Positions 36,086 to 45,164 of a DNA stretch of 64,000 bases are shown here, piece by piece. The position numbers and the translations under genes were made by a program. The notes below the pieces were generated by a model. The model was not told where the DNA came from. It made no database searches and saw only the letters and a list, made by a program, of their open reading frames with translations. This stretch comes from Paraburkholderia lacunae (GTDB taxonomy: Bacteria; Pseudomonadota; Gammaproteobacteria; Burkholderiales; Burkholderiaceae). The stretch's first letter is position 1. Each line of letters begins with the position of its first letter. Where the stretch lies: the NCBI RefSeq assembly GCF_003353175.1, contig NZ_QHKS01000013.1, positions 62,001 to 126,000 of the forward strand, in the 5' to 3' direction.

Positions 36086-37317
36086 GCAGGCTGCTGATAG
36101 TGGAACCTGAGGCGACGGGACACCGTATGGTGCTCTATGTCCGTCTGATTGCCGAAGAGGCGCACCTGCGCGGATGGAAAGTCACGTTAATGACGACCGC
36201 TTCGGCGCTCGCCCATTCCGCAACACAAAGCGCGATATCGGCCTTGGGATTCAAGCTGGACATTGCAAAGATGCCGGAGATTGCACGGGGAAACGGATAT
36301 GGAAAGCTTCAGCTGCTGTCTGGACAGCGAGCCTACCTGCGTGCTTTCGAACAGGGTTACCGCGAGTACCGTAAAACCAATGCGGTCAATTTCGTCTATG
36401 TTCCGTACCTTAACTACATTGACAAACTCGCCGGATTGTATGGGTCTCCTTTTGGCGCGACTCCTTTCGGGGGCATGATCCTTGCCGCGAAATTTCATCA
36501 TCACGCGTGCGGTATCGCGGGACCGAGGGGGAGGATGGATGTCGTCAACAGAGTGTTGTTCCAACGATTGTTGAGCCTTCGGACGCTGGCGCTCGCTACG
36601 ACGATAGATGAACCACTACCGAAGTATGTGATGCGGAACATGCCGGCGCTGGCACCCAAGATCAGGTATGTACCGGACGCGTCGTTCATCCGTCAACCGG
36701 CGGAACGGCGGACATCTCGACGGGCGTTGGGATTGGAGGAAGGCGATTTTGTTGTCGCTTCCTATGGTTCTCTTAGTCCGAGAAAAGGCCTCGCACGGTT
36801 ATTGAGCATGTTTTCCGCTGCGGACCTTCCCAAACACTTCCGGCTCCTGCTTGCTGGCGCGCAAGATGCCGAGGCCGCCCATCTGATTCGGTCGTTTATG
36901 GCGGAGGCGGGGGAGCGTCGGTCGCAGGTGGTCGTTCTCAACAGATTCTGCACCGAGTTGGAAGAAGGGTGGGTATTCGCGGCGGCCGATGCAATGTGGC
37001 TGTGTTATGAAAACTTTAGTGGAATGAGTGGCGTGCTGATTCAGTCTGCTCAAGCGGGTGTGCCTGTGATCACCTCAAACTATGGCCTTATCGAACACAA
37101 TCGGGCAAAGAGTTCACTAGGGTTGCGGTGGGACGATTTTTTGCTCACGGCGTTGCCTGTGCCACGCTTTGACTGGAACAAGTTAGAGTCGGTCGCGTAT
37201 TCCATTCGGGGCTCATCTCAACTGGCCGAATTCGCGGTCCAACATAGCCCCAAGCAATTCGGGTACAACGTTATAGATGGGATCGCCGGCGTTCAGCGGA
37301 TGGAGGTGCGCGCGTGA
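36082..37317 (+). CDS. Glycosyltransferase (GT4-like, non-canonical)
   Basis: A 411-residue GT-B-type protein opening MSRLLIVEPEATGHRM and with SYGSLSPRKGLARLLSMFSA in the nucleotide-sugar domain. The family EX7E motif is not recognisable: the equivalent stretch reads GMSGVLIQSAQAGVPVIT, with Gln where the second Glu is expected. It may use a different catalytic arrangement or belong to another GT-B family. Start and stop overlap both neighbours by ATGA or GTGA, so it is tightly coupled into the operon. Confidence 0.8.
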   Translation: MSRLLIVEPEATGHRMVLYVRLIAEEAHLRGWKVTLMTTASALAHSATQSAISALGFKLDIAKMPEIARGNGYGKLQLLSGQRAYLRAFEQGYREYRKTNAVNFVYVPYLNYIDKLAGLYGSPFGATPFGGMILAAKFHHHACGIAGPRGRMDVVNRVLFQRLLSLRTLALATTIDEPLPKYVMRNMPALAPKIRYVPDASFIRQPAERRTSRRALGLEEGDFVVASYGSLSPRKGLARLLSMFSAADLPKHFRLLLAGAQDAEAAHLIRSFMAEAGERRSQVVVLNRFCTELEEGWVFAAADAMWLCYENFSGMSGVLIQSAQAGVPVITSNYGLIEHNRAKSSLGLRWDDFLLTALPVPRFDWNKLESVAYSIRGSSQLAEFAVQHSPKQFGYNVIDGIAGVQRMEVRA

Positions 37318-38570
37318 CTATCGCTAGCTTGATGCGCTCTCTGCGGGGTCAGAGTTCCGGTGCAACACGGAACTCGCCACGATCGAGAGAATACCAGGGT
37401 GCGGACAAGCGCCCCCGGGTCGCCATCGTGTACCACTTTTTCCCGCATTACCGGAAAGGCGTGCTTGATGCGATTAGCCAATGCGACTTTGATGTGACGT
37501 TCTTTGGCGATCCCGTGGATCGCTATCAAGGCATACCCTCGCTGCGCTTCGAGGCCAACAAGGATTTCAGGCCGGCGGAAGTCAAGGTGGTCCGTGACAT
37601 ATCGTTTCAGTGGGCTGCGGTACGCGCATCCTTATCGAGCGAGTTTGATGTATTGGTGTTGCTCGCCAACCCCAATTTCCTTACGACCTGGCTGGCGGCG
37701 GCGATCGGGCGTCTTACAGGAAAGCGCGTGCTGTTTTGGGGGCACGGATTTCTGTCGGCTAATCGGTCTGTAAAAAATTACGCGCGGCGAATGTTCTTCT
37801 CCCTGGGACACGCGCAATATCTATACGGGTACCGTGCAAAATGCATTGCCGAAAGTTTTGGATTTCGCTCCAGGAACCTCTATGTAGGATTTAACAGTCT
37901 GGATTACCAATCACAGTTGCGTACGCGCCGTGATTTGCTATCGCGTCCCGAGGTGCCTCGGCAGTCGCCTCAAATTCGTATCCTCGGCGTGTCCAGATTG
38001 ACTGACAAGTGTGAATACGACGTTTTGATGCACGCGGTGTCATTGGCGGAACGGACGTCGGAGCGGCGCTTCAAGTTGACGCTTATAGGAGGCGGGCCAG
38101 CGGAGAGGAAGCTCAAGGAGCTTGCCTCGGAACTGAAGCTGGATATCGACTTCGTTGGCGAACTGTATGACGAGGCGGCGGTGGCGGCATACATCTTCGA
38201 TTCCGATGTGGTTGTATCTCCCGGAAAAATCGGACTGACCGCCATGCATTCGCTAATGTTCGGTACGCCAGTCATTTCCCACTCTGACATGGATCGTCAA
38301 ATGCCGGAAGTGGAGGCGGTCGCGCCGGGTATCTCGGGGATTCTGTTCCGTTACGGCGACATGACTGATCTGTCGAAGTGTCTGATTTCGGTTCCGGATG
38401 TATTTCATGATCGACGTCAGACGCAAAAGAATTGTTTCAGAATTATCGACGAAATATACAACCCGTACAGGCAATGCGAAGTCCTCTCGGATGCAATTTA
38501 TGGCAAGCCCGCGGGGCAGGGTAACGACATGGCAGCCCTCTATGGAGATGCGTGTGAAGGTCGCGCTTAG
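37314..38570 (+). CDS. Glycosyltransferase (GT-B, non-canonical)
   Basis: A 418-residue GT-B protein starting at GTG 37314, overlapping the preceding stop. It shows RVAIVYHFFPHYRKGVLDAI near the start, LFWGHGFLS in the acceptor domain, RILGVSRLTDKCEYDVLMHA and the donor-domain stretch VVVSPGKIGLTAMHSLMFG. As in its neighbour, the usual EX7E glutamates are absent. The donor is unknown. Its last 29 bases overlap the acetyltransferase start region. Confidence 0.8.
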   Translation: MTIASLMRSLRGQSSGATRNSPRSREYQGADKRPRVAIVYHFFPHYRKGVLDAISQCDFDVTFFGDPVDRYQGIPSLRFEANKDFRPAEVKVVRDISFQWAAVRASLSSEFDVLVLLANPNFLTTWLAAAIGRLTGKRVLFWGHGFLSANRSVKNYARRMFFSLGHAQYLYGYRAKCIAESFGFRSRNLYVGFNSLDYQSQLRTRRDLLSRPEVPRQSPQIRILGVSRLTDKCEYDVLMHAVSLAERTSERRFKLTLIGGGPAERKLKELASELKLDIDFVGELYDEAAVAAYIFDSDVVVSPGKIGLTAMHSLMFGTPVISHSDMDRQMPEVEAVAPGISGILFRYGDMTDLSKCLISVPDVFHDRRQTQKNCFRIIDEIYNPYRQCEVLSDAIYGKPAGQGNDMAALYGDACEGRA

Positions 38571-39111
38571 AACAGCGTTGCGCAGCGTCAGAAGATTTCT
38601 CTGGCGCAGGATGCTCAGGCTAAACGATGTGCACCCAACGGTGCTGTTTGGCGGATTTGGCGATATTAGTCGCGATTTTCACGCCGACGAATATGTGTAC
38701 GTCGGACCCGGTTGTCGAATCAATCCAGGCGTTCGTGTCGGCAGCTATTCGATGCTGGGGCCCGACGTGCAGATCGTCGGCAACGACCACATTTTCGATC
38801 GGCCAGGCGTCCCTATCATTTTTAGCGGCAGACCAGAGTTTCGCTACACGAATATCGGCAAGGATGTGTGGATCGGCGCCGGCGCGACCATTCTCTGCGG
38901 AACGACCATTGGTGATGGCGCGGTTGTCGCTTCGGGAGCTGTTGTAACGCGCGATGTCGAACCCTTCACTGTGGTTGGTGGCGTTCCGGCACGTCTTATC
39001 AGACGTCGCTTCGCGATCTTGAGAGATGAATTGGCTCACAGGAAGATGCTCGAAGCACCTGCATCATCGGGTGAATATTGCTCGCCTGTAGCCGCTCAGT
39101 TAGAGACTTGA
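38542..39111 (+). CDS. Hexapeptide-repeat acetyltransferase
   Basis: A left-handed beta-helix acyltransferase of about 189 residues. Hexapeptide turns are visible in YVGPGCRINPGVRVGSYSML and in GKDVWIGAGATILCGTTIGD, ending with VVGGVPARLI. His in VGNDHIF is a candidate catalytic base. It probably O-acetylates a sugar of the lipid-linked unit in the cytosol. The start at 38542 (or 38548) lies inside the end of the previous gene; longer in-frame starts lack family similarity. Confidence 0.85.
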   Translation: MEMRVKVALRTALRSVRRFLWRRMLRLNDVHPTVLFGGFGDISRDFHADEYVYVGPGCRINPGVRVGSYSMLGPDVQIVGNDHIFDRPGVPIIFSGRPEFRYTNIGKDVWIGAGATILCGTTIGDGAVVASGAVVTRDVEPFTVVGGVPARLIRRRFAILRDELAHRKMLEAPASSGEYCSPVAAQLET

Positions 39112-39114
39112 ACG

Positions 39115-39678
39115 ATGATTTTGCAAGGTGTGGATTCCAAGGTCGCTCCTTCGTTCTCTTTGAGAAATCGAGTGGCACGCGCGATATGGGGAATCGTATA
39201 TGTTCTGTTTTTTTTCCCCACGCCTCGTGCTTGCCACGGTTGGCGCAGAGGCATTCTGAGGGCGTTTGGCGCGCGAGTCGGAGCGGGAGCCCACATTTAT
39301 CCGCGGGTAAGGATCTGGGCTCCGTGGAACTTATCGATCGGGGCGTTAGCGGGCGTTGCCAATGGCGTGACGCTTTACTCCATGGAGAAAATCATCCTGG
39401 GGGAACGTTGTGTGATCTCGCAGGGAGCGCATTTGTGCACCGGTAGCCACGATTTCAACGATCCTTTGTTTCAGCTAACGGCACAGCCGATATCCATTGG
39501 ACGCGAGGCGTGGATTTGCGCCGAAGCGTTTGTTTGTCCCGGCGCGGAAATCGCTGATGGCGCTGTCGTAGGTGCGCGATCGGTGGTGACCCGCAGTCTT
39601 CGCGAAAGCTGGACGGTATATGCAGGCATGCCTGCTAGAAAGATATCCATTCGAAGCGGATCTGGAGAAAAGCAATGA
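39115..39678 (+). CDS. WcaF-like acetyltransferase
   Basis: A 187-residue left-handed beta-helix acyltransferase of the colanic-acid WcaF group. A hydrophobic N-terminal segment (AIWGIVYVLFFFPTPR) precedes RIWAPWNLSIGALAGVANGV, the catalytic-type His in LCTGSHDFNDPLF, and hexapeptide turns ending VYAGMPARKI. It likely acetylates a fucose or other residue of the repeat unit. It starts 3 bases after the previous gene and overlaps the next by ATGA. Confidence 0.9.
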   Translation: MILQGVDSKVAPSFSLRNRVARAIWGIVYVLFFFPTPRACHGWRRGILRAFGARVGAGAHIYPRVRIWAPWNLSIGALAGVANGVTLYSMEKIILGERCVISQGAHLCTGSHDFNDPLFQLTAQPISIGREAWICAEAFVCPGAEIADGAVVGARSVVTRSLRESWTVYAGMPARKISIRSGSGEKQ

Positions 39679-40505
39679 GCGGTATCTCAGTCCTCGTTCT
39701 GACAAAGAACGAAGAAAAGGATCTTCCAGGTTGCCTGGAGAGCGTCATCGAGTGGTGCGACGACATCCATGTCTATGACTCACTCAGCACCGACCGTACC
39801 GTCGAGCTTGCAAAGCGGCTTGGCGCAAAGATAACGCTGAGGGAATTTGATAACTGGGCAAGTCACCAGAACTGGGGGCTGGCCAACATCAAGTTCAAGC
39901 ACGATTGGGTGCTATATATCGATGCCGACGAGCGCGTCACCGAAGATCTGGCCCGCTCGCTGCGCGAGATGATCTCCACATCGACCGACTGCGTTGCCTT
40001 TGAGGTGCAGCGCCGCGATTTCTTCAGCGAACGGTGGCTGAAACACGTCCAGGTCTCGCCTTACTACGTTCGCCTGTTCAAGCCCGCGTACATAAGGTAC
40101 GAAAGAATGGTGAATCCCTTAACAGTGGTCAACGGAAAGACGGGTAGGATCGGCGGGTTTCTCGATCATCACCCGTTTAGCAAAGGCATCTCTCATTGGC
40201 TGGCACGACACAATTCGTATAGTTCGCTGGAGGCCGATCAGTTTCTTATCAATGCATCCAACGGCGAAAAGTTCAAGCTGTCAAAGGCGCTTCTGGCCGA
40301 GGATTTTCAGGTGCGCCGCTATCATCAAAAGGGGTTGTTTTACAAATTGCCGCTGCGTCCACTCGTTAAATTTTTCGTGCTGTATGGGGTTCGAAGGGGT
40401 TTCCTGGACGGCGGACCTGGATTCGTCTACGCGGTGTTGCAGTCCATCTACGAGTACTTCATTGTGTTGAAGGTGCGGGAGCGTCTGAAGGCGCCGAAAG
40501 TATGA
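39675..40505 (+). CDS. Glycosyltransferase family 2 (WaaE/KdtX-like)
   Basis: A 276-residue GT-A enzyme. Donor-site features: SVLVLTKNEEKDLPGCLESV, DSLSTDRTVELA and the metal-binding LYIDADERV. The subfamily resembles beta-1,4-glucosyltransferases of the WaaE/KdtX type. It is overlapped at both ends by neighbours (ATGA at each junction). The acceptor in this polymer is unknown. Confidence 0.9.
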   Translation: MSGISVLVLTKNEEKDLPGCLESVIEWCDDIHVYDSLSTDRTVELAKRLGAKITLREFDNWASHQNWGLANIKFKHDWVLYIDADERVTEDLARSLREMISTSTDCVAFEVQRRDFFSERWLKHVQVSPYYVRLFKPAYIRYERMVNPLTVVNGKTGRIGGFLDHHPFSKGISHWLARHNSYSSLEADQFLINASNGEKFKLSKALLAEDFQVRRYHQKGLFYKLPLRPLVKFFVLYGVRRGFLDGGPGFVYAVLQSIYEYFIVLKVRERLKAPKV

Positions 40506-41803
40506 AGAGCGCTCTCGTACGGTCCAGCCCGGCCACTGCTGATCAGCGATCTTCAAGGAAGGTCCTGATCTACGGCCTCAACTATGCACCGGAGCTAACC
40601 GGCATTGGGAAGTACAGTGCAGAGATGGCAGAATCGCTGGCTGAGGCGGGATACGAGGTGCGCGTTGTATGTGCGCCGCCGTATTACCCGGAGTGGCGGA
40701 TCGGCGCTGGCCACTCAGCGTGGCGCTACCGCACGGAGCAAAGCGCAACCGTGCGCGTTCAGCGCGCGCCGGTGTGGGTGCCACGCCGTCCCAGTGGGCT
40801 GAAGCGCCTCCTGCATCTCGCGAGTTTCGCGGCAGCGAGTCTGCCGGCGGTGTTCGCACAGGTGTTTTGGCGACCGGACATCGTGATTGCCGTTGCACCA
40901 AGTCTGATGAACATTCCGGCCGCCTTGATGTTCGGCAAGCTGGTGAAGGCGCGCACGTGGCTTCATATTCAGGACTATGAAGTCGATGCGGCTTTCGAAC
41001 TTGGGATGCTGAAAGGTCAGCGGTTGAGGAAGCTTGCCTTGGGTTTAGAAAGTTTGTTGATGCGTCGCTTTGACGTCGTATCGACCATTTCCGCGAAAAT
41101 GATCGAGCACGGCCGCAGCAAGGGCGTAGATGCGAGGCTATTGTTTGAACTGCCCAATTGGGTCGATGTGAATGTCATCTTTCCGTTAGAGCGACCCAGC
41201 CTATACCGGGCGACGCTGGACATTCCTGACGGCGCTATCGTGGTTCTGTATTCCGGGAACATGGGCGCGAAGCAAGGTATCGAAGTGTTGGCGCAGGCGG
41301 CCGCGGCCCTTGCGCACAGAAACGACATTCACTTTGTGCTTTGCGGTGATGGGCCTTCCAAGGGAGATCTCGTTGCGCAATGCGGGCATCTCGCGAACTG
41401 CAGCTTCCTTTCTTTGCAGCCGTTTGAGAATCTTAACGATCTGCTCAATCTGGCGGACATACATGTCCTGCCGCAACGTGCAGATGCCGCCGACCTGGTC
41501 ATGCCTTCGAAGCTGACCGGCATGCTCGCCAGTGGCCGCTCGACCATAGCGATGGCTCGCGCAGGAACGGAGCTCTTCGATGTGGTTTCTCCGCGAGGTG
41601 TGACGGTGCCGCCAGAGGATGTGGAAGCTCTGACGGCTGCTATAGAAAACCTGGCGGATGACAAGGGCAAGCGAATTCGGCTTGGCGCCGCCGCACGCCT
41701 TTACGCTGAGACGGAGTTGTCGCGCCGGGCTGTGATGGAGCGTCTCGACGCCAAGTTTCAGATGCTGTGCGATCGAGGGGGCGGCCGTTCGGTTCTTACC
41801 TGA
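40502..41803 (+). CDS. WcaI-like glycosyltransferase
   Basis: A 433-residue GT-B enzyme resembling colanic-acid WcaI. The N-terminus has KVLIYGLNYAPELTGIGKYS and VVCAPPYYPEWR, followed by a long hydrophobic acceptor-side helix, and the donor domain shows LYSGNMGAKQGIE and LVMPSKLTGMLASGRSTIA. WcaI is thought to add fucose early in colanic acid synthesis, which fits the gmd/fcl pair here; the transfer is inferred. It is the last gene of the tightly packed block that began at 27.5 kb. Confidence 0.9.
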   Translation: MKSALVRSSPATADQRSSRKVLIYGLNYAPELTGIGKYSAEMAESLAEAGYEVRVVCAPPYYPEWRIGAGHSAWRYRTEQSATVRVQRAPVWVPRRPSGLKRLLHLASFAAASLPAVFAQVFWRPDIVIAVAPSLMNIPAALMFGKLVKARTWLHIQDYEVDAAFELGMLKGQRLRKLALGLESLLMRRFDVVSTISAKMIEHGRSKGVDARLLFELPNWVDVNVIFPLERPSLYRATLDIPDGAIVVLYSGNMGAKQGIEVLAQAAAALAHRNDIHFVLCGDGPSKGDLVAQCGHLANCSFLSLQPFENLNDLLNLADIHVLPQRADAADLVMPSKLTGMLASGRSTIAMARAGTELFDVVSPRGVTVPPEDVEALTAAIENLADDKGKRIRLGAAARLYAETELSRRAVMERLDAKFQMLCDRGGGRSVLT

Positions 41804-42207
41804 CGGCGAGCTTGGGTTGGATGCAGGGGGCCGCGGTGGCGCGCGATAGCCGCCTCCGGCCGTTTTGTCTCCAACGGATGGAAAGGTTTTGGCGTTTTTC
41901 TACAAGCCATATCACTTAAACTGCTTCTGCGCCGCACAATGCAACCGCTCTTTATCCCGCGTCGGCGCGTCGGTTTGTGGCCAAGTCGAGAAGCACTTTC
42001 AGTTTCATTGGCACATTGGTCCCGCTGCTAGCTGTCGATAGGCCGAAGCGTAGTCGCACTGCATATGAGAGTGAGGACGTCGACAGCCACACCCGTAGAG
42101 TGGAGAAGATGTCAATCGCTCGACAGATCATGTCGAGGCCATAATTGGGTAGCGTGCTCCTTGATGTTTGTTTGCGTTCCGGCGCTGAAGAGCGTCTCAA
42201 ACGGTGA
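41804..42207. other. Interval between the packed EPS block and the acyltransferases
   Basis: No convincing gene. A minus-strand frame (41952-42200) is open but has no start signal or recognisable motif; it could be a fragment. The break in the operon and the drop in GC begin here. Confidence 0.4.
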
Positions 42208-43395
42208 GTGTCAGTGGATCAACGTAAACGACTAGTTGCCTTGGACATTGGCAGAGCTTTGGCGATACTCGGGGTGGTTGCCGCGCACCTTTTCCCATGG
42301 GTGCCAGAACTACCATACTGGCTCTGGCTGCTGGCCAAAAGCGGACAATACGGGGTCCAGCTTTTCTTTGTGATCAGTGCGTTCACAATCTGCAAAACCC
42401 TTTCTGACGATAAAAACAAGTGTCCCGACAATAGCACCCTGATTCGAAGATTTTATCTAAAGCGCTTCGCCAGAATCGCGCCACTTTATTACATTGGCAT
42501 TGCAGTGTATGGACTGCTTGATCCCGCTGCGGCTAGGATCAGTCACGCGCATGTACTGTCCGAACATAGCTTCTGGGACGTCTTGAAAAATGTGGCGTTT
42601 GTCCACGAGTTTTTTCCAACGGCGATTAACAGTGTCGTGCCTGGAGGTTGGTCTATTGGCGTTGAAATGGCATTTTACGTTGTGGCGCCAGCCCTGTTCC
42701 TGATAGGCGCAACGCGGCAACGTATGTTGCTCACAACGGCAACGGTGCTTGTTGCAAGCTATGGAGCCATATTGATCGACCAGCATAATTCTGGTAGCCG
42801 TTTTATTGTCAATAGTTCGTTTTTGTACTACTGGCCACCCACCCAGTTTCCATGCTTCGCACTCGGAATCCTGGCATGGAGCTATTTCAAGAATAGATTT
42901 CTTCATGAGCGTGCGAACTTAAAGCTGATGGCCGTGGCTGGTTTCGGCACGGTAGTAGGATATGCGGCACTGTTAGCTACAGGCGTTGGCTTGAATCTAT
43001 CGCACGCTATCGCACCTTTCGTTGCTGCAGCAACCGGAGCTTCGCTTCTGTTGCTGCTCGCCGCATCTCCGGAAGCGTTGAAAAATAGCAAGATTATTCG
43101 AGGTGTTGGGAAAATGAGTTACGGAATATATATATGGCATTTTTTTGGCATATTATGTTTCAGGCTCATATCAAAAATATTGGGCGATCATATTCAAATT
43201 ATATCACCCGTGGTGGTTTTTATTTTTGGAATAATGTTTGTGGTCGCGGTCGCATACGCGCTAGCTGCTTTTACTGATCGTTTTATAGAGAAGCCAGTGT
43301 CGCGATGGGTAAGCGGAAAGTTGCAACGGGATCCGGTTCACCATTCTATAAATCTCGCTCCGAGCCCGCGCCAGACCGCCGATATTTCCAGGTGA
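42208..43395 (+). CDS. Acyltransferase family 3 (membrane O-acetyltransferase)
   Basis: A 395-residue integral membrane acyltransferase of the OafA/ExoZ type. The N-terminus has LDIGRALAILGVVAAHLFPW with the conserved His, then VQLFFVISAFTICKTL, the RRFYLKRFARIAPLYY motif, and GGWSIGVEMAFYVVAP. About ten hydrophobic helices follow. It would acetylate or succinylate the polymer across the inner membrane. GTG 42208 is used; GTG 42214 is equally possible. The 3' part (43100-43250) is very AT-rich compared with the operon before it, suggesting separate acquisition. Confidence 0.9.
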   Translation: MSVDQRKRLVALDIGRALAILGVVAAHLFPWVPELPYWLWLLAKSGQYGVQLFFVISAFTICKTLSDDKNKCPDNSTLIRRFYLKRFARIAPLYYIGIAVYGLLDPAAARISHAHVLSEHSFWDVLKNVAFVHEFFPTAINSVVPGGWSIGVEMAFYVVAPALFLIGATRQRMLLTTATVLVASYGAILIDQHNSGSRFIVNSSFLYYWPPTQFPCFALGILAWSYFKNRFLHERANLKLMAVAGFGTVVGYAALLATGVGLNLSHAIAPFVAAATGASLLLLLAASPEALKNSKIIRGVGKMSYGIYIWHFFGILCFRLISKILGDHIQIISPVVVFIFGIMFVVAVAYALAAFTDRFIEKPVSRWVSGKLQRDPVHHSINLAPSPRQTADISR

Positions 43396-43439
43396 CGTGG
43401 TGACGTTTGGCCTCAGTTGCTTTGCCCAGAATCTTCGAT

Positions 43440-43597
43440 CTTGCGAACGTGGGCGCCTGAGTTGCTCAGCCCACGAGGAAACGGACGCTGGGAAACTCTC
43501 GACGCCTCCCGACGGGATTCATCTTCGGCCGCTTGCTAATCAGATTGTCGCGGCTGCGATCGCCGATCGTTTATCAAACGCATCTCCCCATCTATAG
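43440..43597 (+). pseudogene. SGNH/GDSL-hydrolase-like gene fragment (C-terminal)
   Basis: A short frame joins a leader-like stretch (RLSCSAHEETDAGKLSTPP) directly to DGIHLRPLANQIVAAAIADR, which looks like the C-terminal catalytic Asp/His block of SGNH hydrolases. The whole middle of the enzyme is absent. The first part is repeated at 48249-48303. No start or signal peptide precedes it, so this is a remnant. Confidence 0.5.
43455..43509 (+). repeat. 55-bp direct repeat, left copy
   Basis: Aligned without gaps to 48249-48303: 47 of 55 bases are identical by my count. Both copies are on the plus strand, about 4.8 kb apart, and begin GCCTGAGTTGCTC. Each encodes a C-S...GKLSTPP peptide. Confidence 0.7.
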
Positions 43598-43718
43598 CGA
43601 TGGTCTAGTCGAGCGTCAGATGGCTTCTTGCAGGTGTAGATTACATCGCGCGTCCGATGCGATTGTGGTGTTTCAGAATAGTCTGGTTAATGCAACTACG
43701 AATGCTAAAAGGTGTGAC

Positions 43719-44966
43719 ATGAGAACGCAAATCGTCGACTCGAAAATCGAAGCACTAGACGGCATACGCGGAGCTGCGGTTCTGATGGTCATGCTGTACC
43801 ATTTTGCGCATGTGACACGTGTATCGCACTCGGGGATCGATGCAATATTTTATAAAGTCGCGTTGACCGGGTGGGTCGGTGTCGACATCTTCTTCGCACT
43901 GTCCGGCTTTCTAATTTCCGGAATCCTTCTTAGAAGCAAGAACTCTGACGGCTATCTGCGGTCATTCTACGGGCGTAGAGCATTGAGAATTTTTCCGCTT
44001 TATTACCTGTACCTGGGCTTCCTGTTTTTTGTTCTCTACCCCTTGATTAGCAATAAAGTAAGCGGCGCGGAGTCCGCCAAGGTGGCGGCCGCACTCGATG
44101 CGTGGCCATGGTTTGTCTTTTATTTGTCAAACGTCAAGCAGGCTATTGCCGGCGTGTTCTTTGGCGCAGGCGCTGGACATCTGTGGTCTCTCGCAATCGA
44201 AGAACAATTCTATTTTATATGGCCTCTGATTGTACTTCTCGCTTCTGAGATCGCTCTAATATACGTGTGTATCGGATTGCTTTTTTTGGGATTAATCGTT
44301 CGAATCTATCTGAGTATGCATGGCGTAAGTCCGGAAGTGATTTACGTATTCACACCGGGGCGTATAGATGGGCTTATCAGTGGCTCGTTGTTGGCGGTTT
44401 TCGTTCATCGAAACCTCTTGAGGCCTACCTGCTTCCTGTTGAAGGGCCCGCCCGCAGCATTTTTACTATTTATCGTTGCGCTAATCGCATTTGGTTCGCG
44501 CGCCGAAGCGAGTCCTCTTATATATACTGTGGGTTTCTCCATATTAGCTCTCATTGTGGCTGGGCTTATCAACTCTGCACGATACTCGAGCACCAGATCG
44601 GTGTTCAGGACGCGAGCATTGATGCTAATGGGTAAATATAGTTACGCGCTTTACATCATTCATCCGATCATTCGTGAGGCAGCACTCAGAATGCTCGGCA
44701 AGCCCAGACTTCTATTCGGAAGTCAACTTCCATGGCAAGTGGCTTTTTCAGCTGGGTGCGTGTGTATGTCAATCATCGCAGCCTTGATCAGTTGGCATAT
44801 TGTCGAGAAACACTTCATGGCGCTAAAGGACCGACTGTTCCCTCACCGTGATCTGGGATCACCGGCCTTCGGTGGGCATAAACCGCGGTCGAGAGCAGAA
44901 TCGCCGGGCAATTTCGAGGTCATCGACCCCAATAGGAACGCCACCGCCAAGACGCCTCCGATTTGA
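43719..44966 (+). CDS. Acyltransferase family 3 (membrane O-acyltransferase)
   Basis: A 415-residue OafA-type membrane acyltransferase: IEALDGIRGAAVLMVMLYHF with the conserved His, GVDIFFALSGFLISGILL, YGRRALRIFPLYYLYLG and LWSLAIEEQFYFIWPL. It has about ten membrane helices and a polar C-terminal tail of some 45 residues. ATG 43719 follows AAAAGGTG; the ORF upstream is not similar to the family. It is a second polymer-decorating enzyme of the same class, lying just inside the 55-bp direct repeats. Confidence 0.9.
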   Translation: MRTQIVDSKIEALDGIRGAAVLMVMLYHFAHVTRVSHSGIDAIFYKVALTGWVGVDIFFALSGFLISGILLRSKNSDGYLRSFYGRRALRIFPLYYLYLGFLFFVLYPLISNKVSGAESAKVAAALDAWPWFVFYLSNVKQAIAGVFFGAGAGHLWSLAIEEQFYFIWPLIVLLASEIALIYVCIGLLFLGLIVRIYLSMHGVSPEVIYVFTPGRIDGLISGSLLAVFVHRNLLRPTCFLLKGPPAAFLLFIVALIAFGSRAEASPLIYTVGFSILALIVAGLINSARYSSTRSVFRTRALMLMGKYSYALYIIHPIIREAALRMLGKPRLLFGSQLPWQVAFSAGCVCMSIIAALISWHIVEKHFMALKDRLFPHRDLGSPAFGGHKPRSRAESPGNFEVIDPNRNATAKTPPI

Positions 44967-45164
44967 GTCACTCAACAAGAAGAATCATGATGCGCTGAAC
45001 TCTCGCGCCGAGCATGACGGAAATGCGCGTCCGTCGTGCGCACCTGAAAATTGCTGATTTTTTGAGTTTTTTCCGACTAGCCATTGGCCTATTACGCCAC
45101 GAGCGACTTGCGCCATACTTGACTTGATACTATTGGTGACCTCTTTCTGGAATTCTAATTGCGA

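Noticed and set aside
41952..42200. Minus-strand protein between WcaI-like and acyltransferase genes
   Set aside because: No ribosome site, no recognisable domain and opposite to the operon; at best a fragment.
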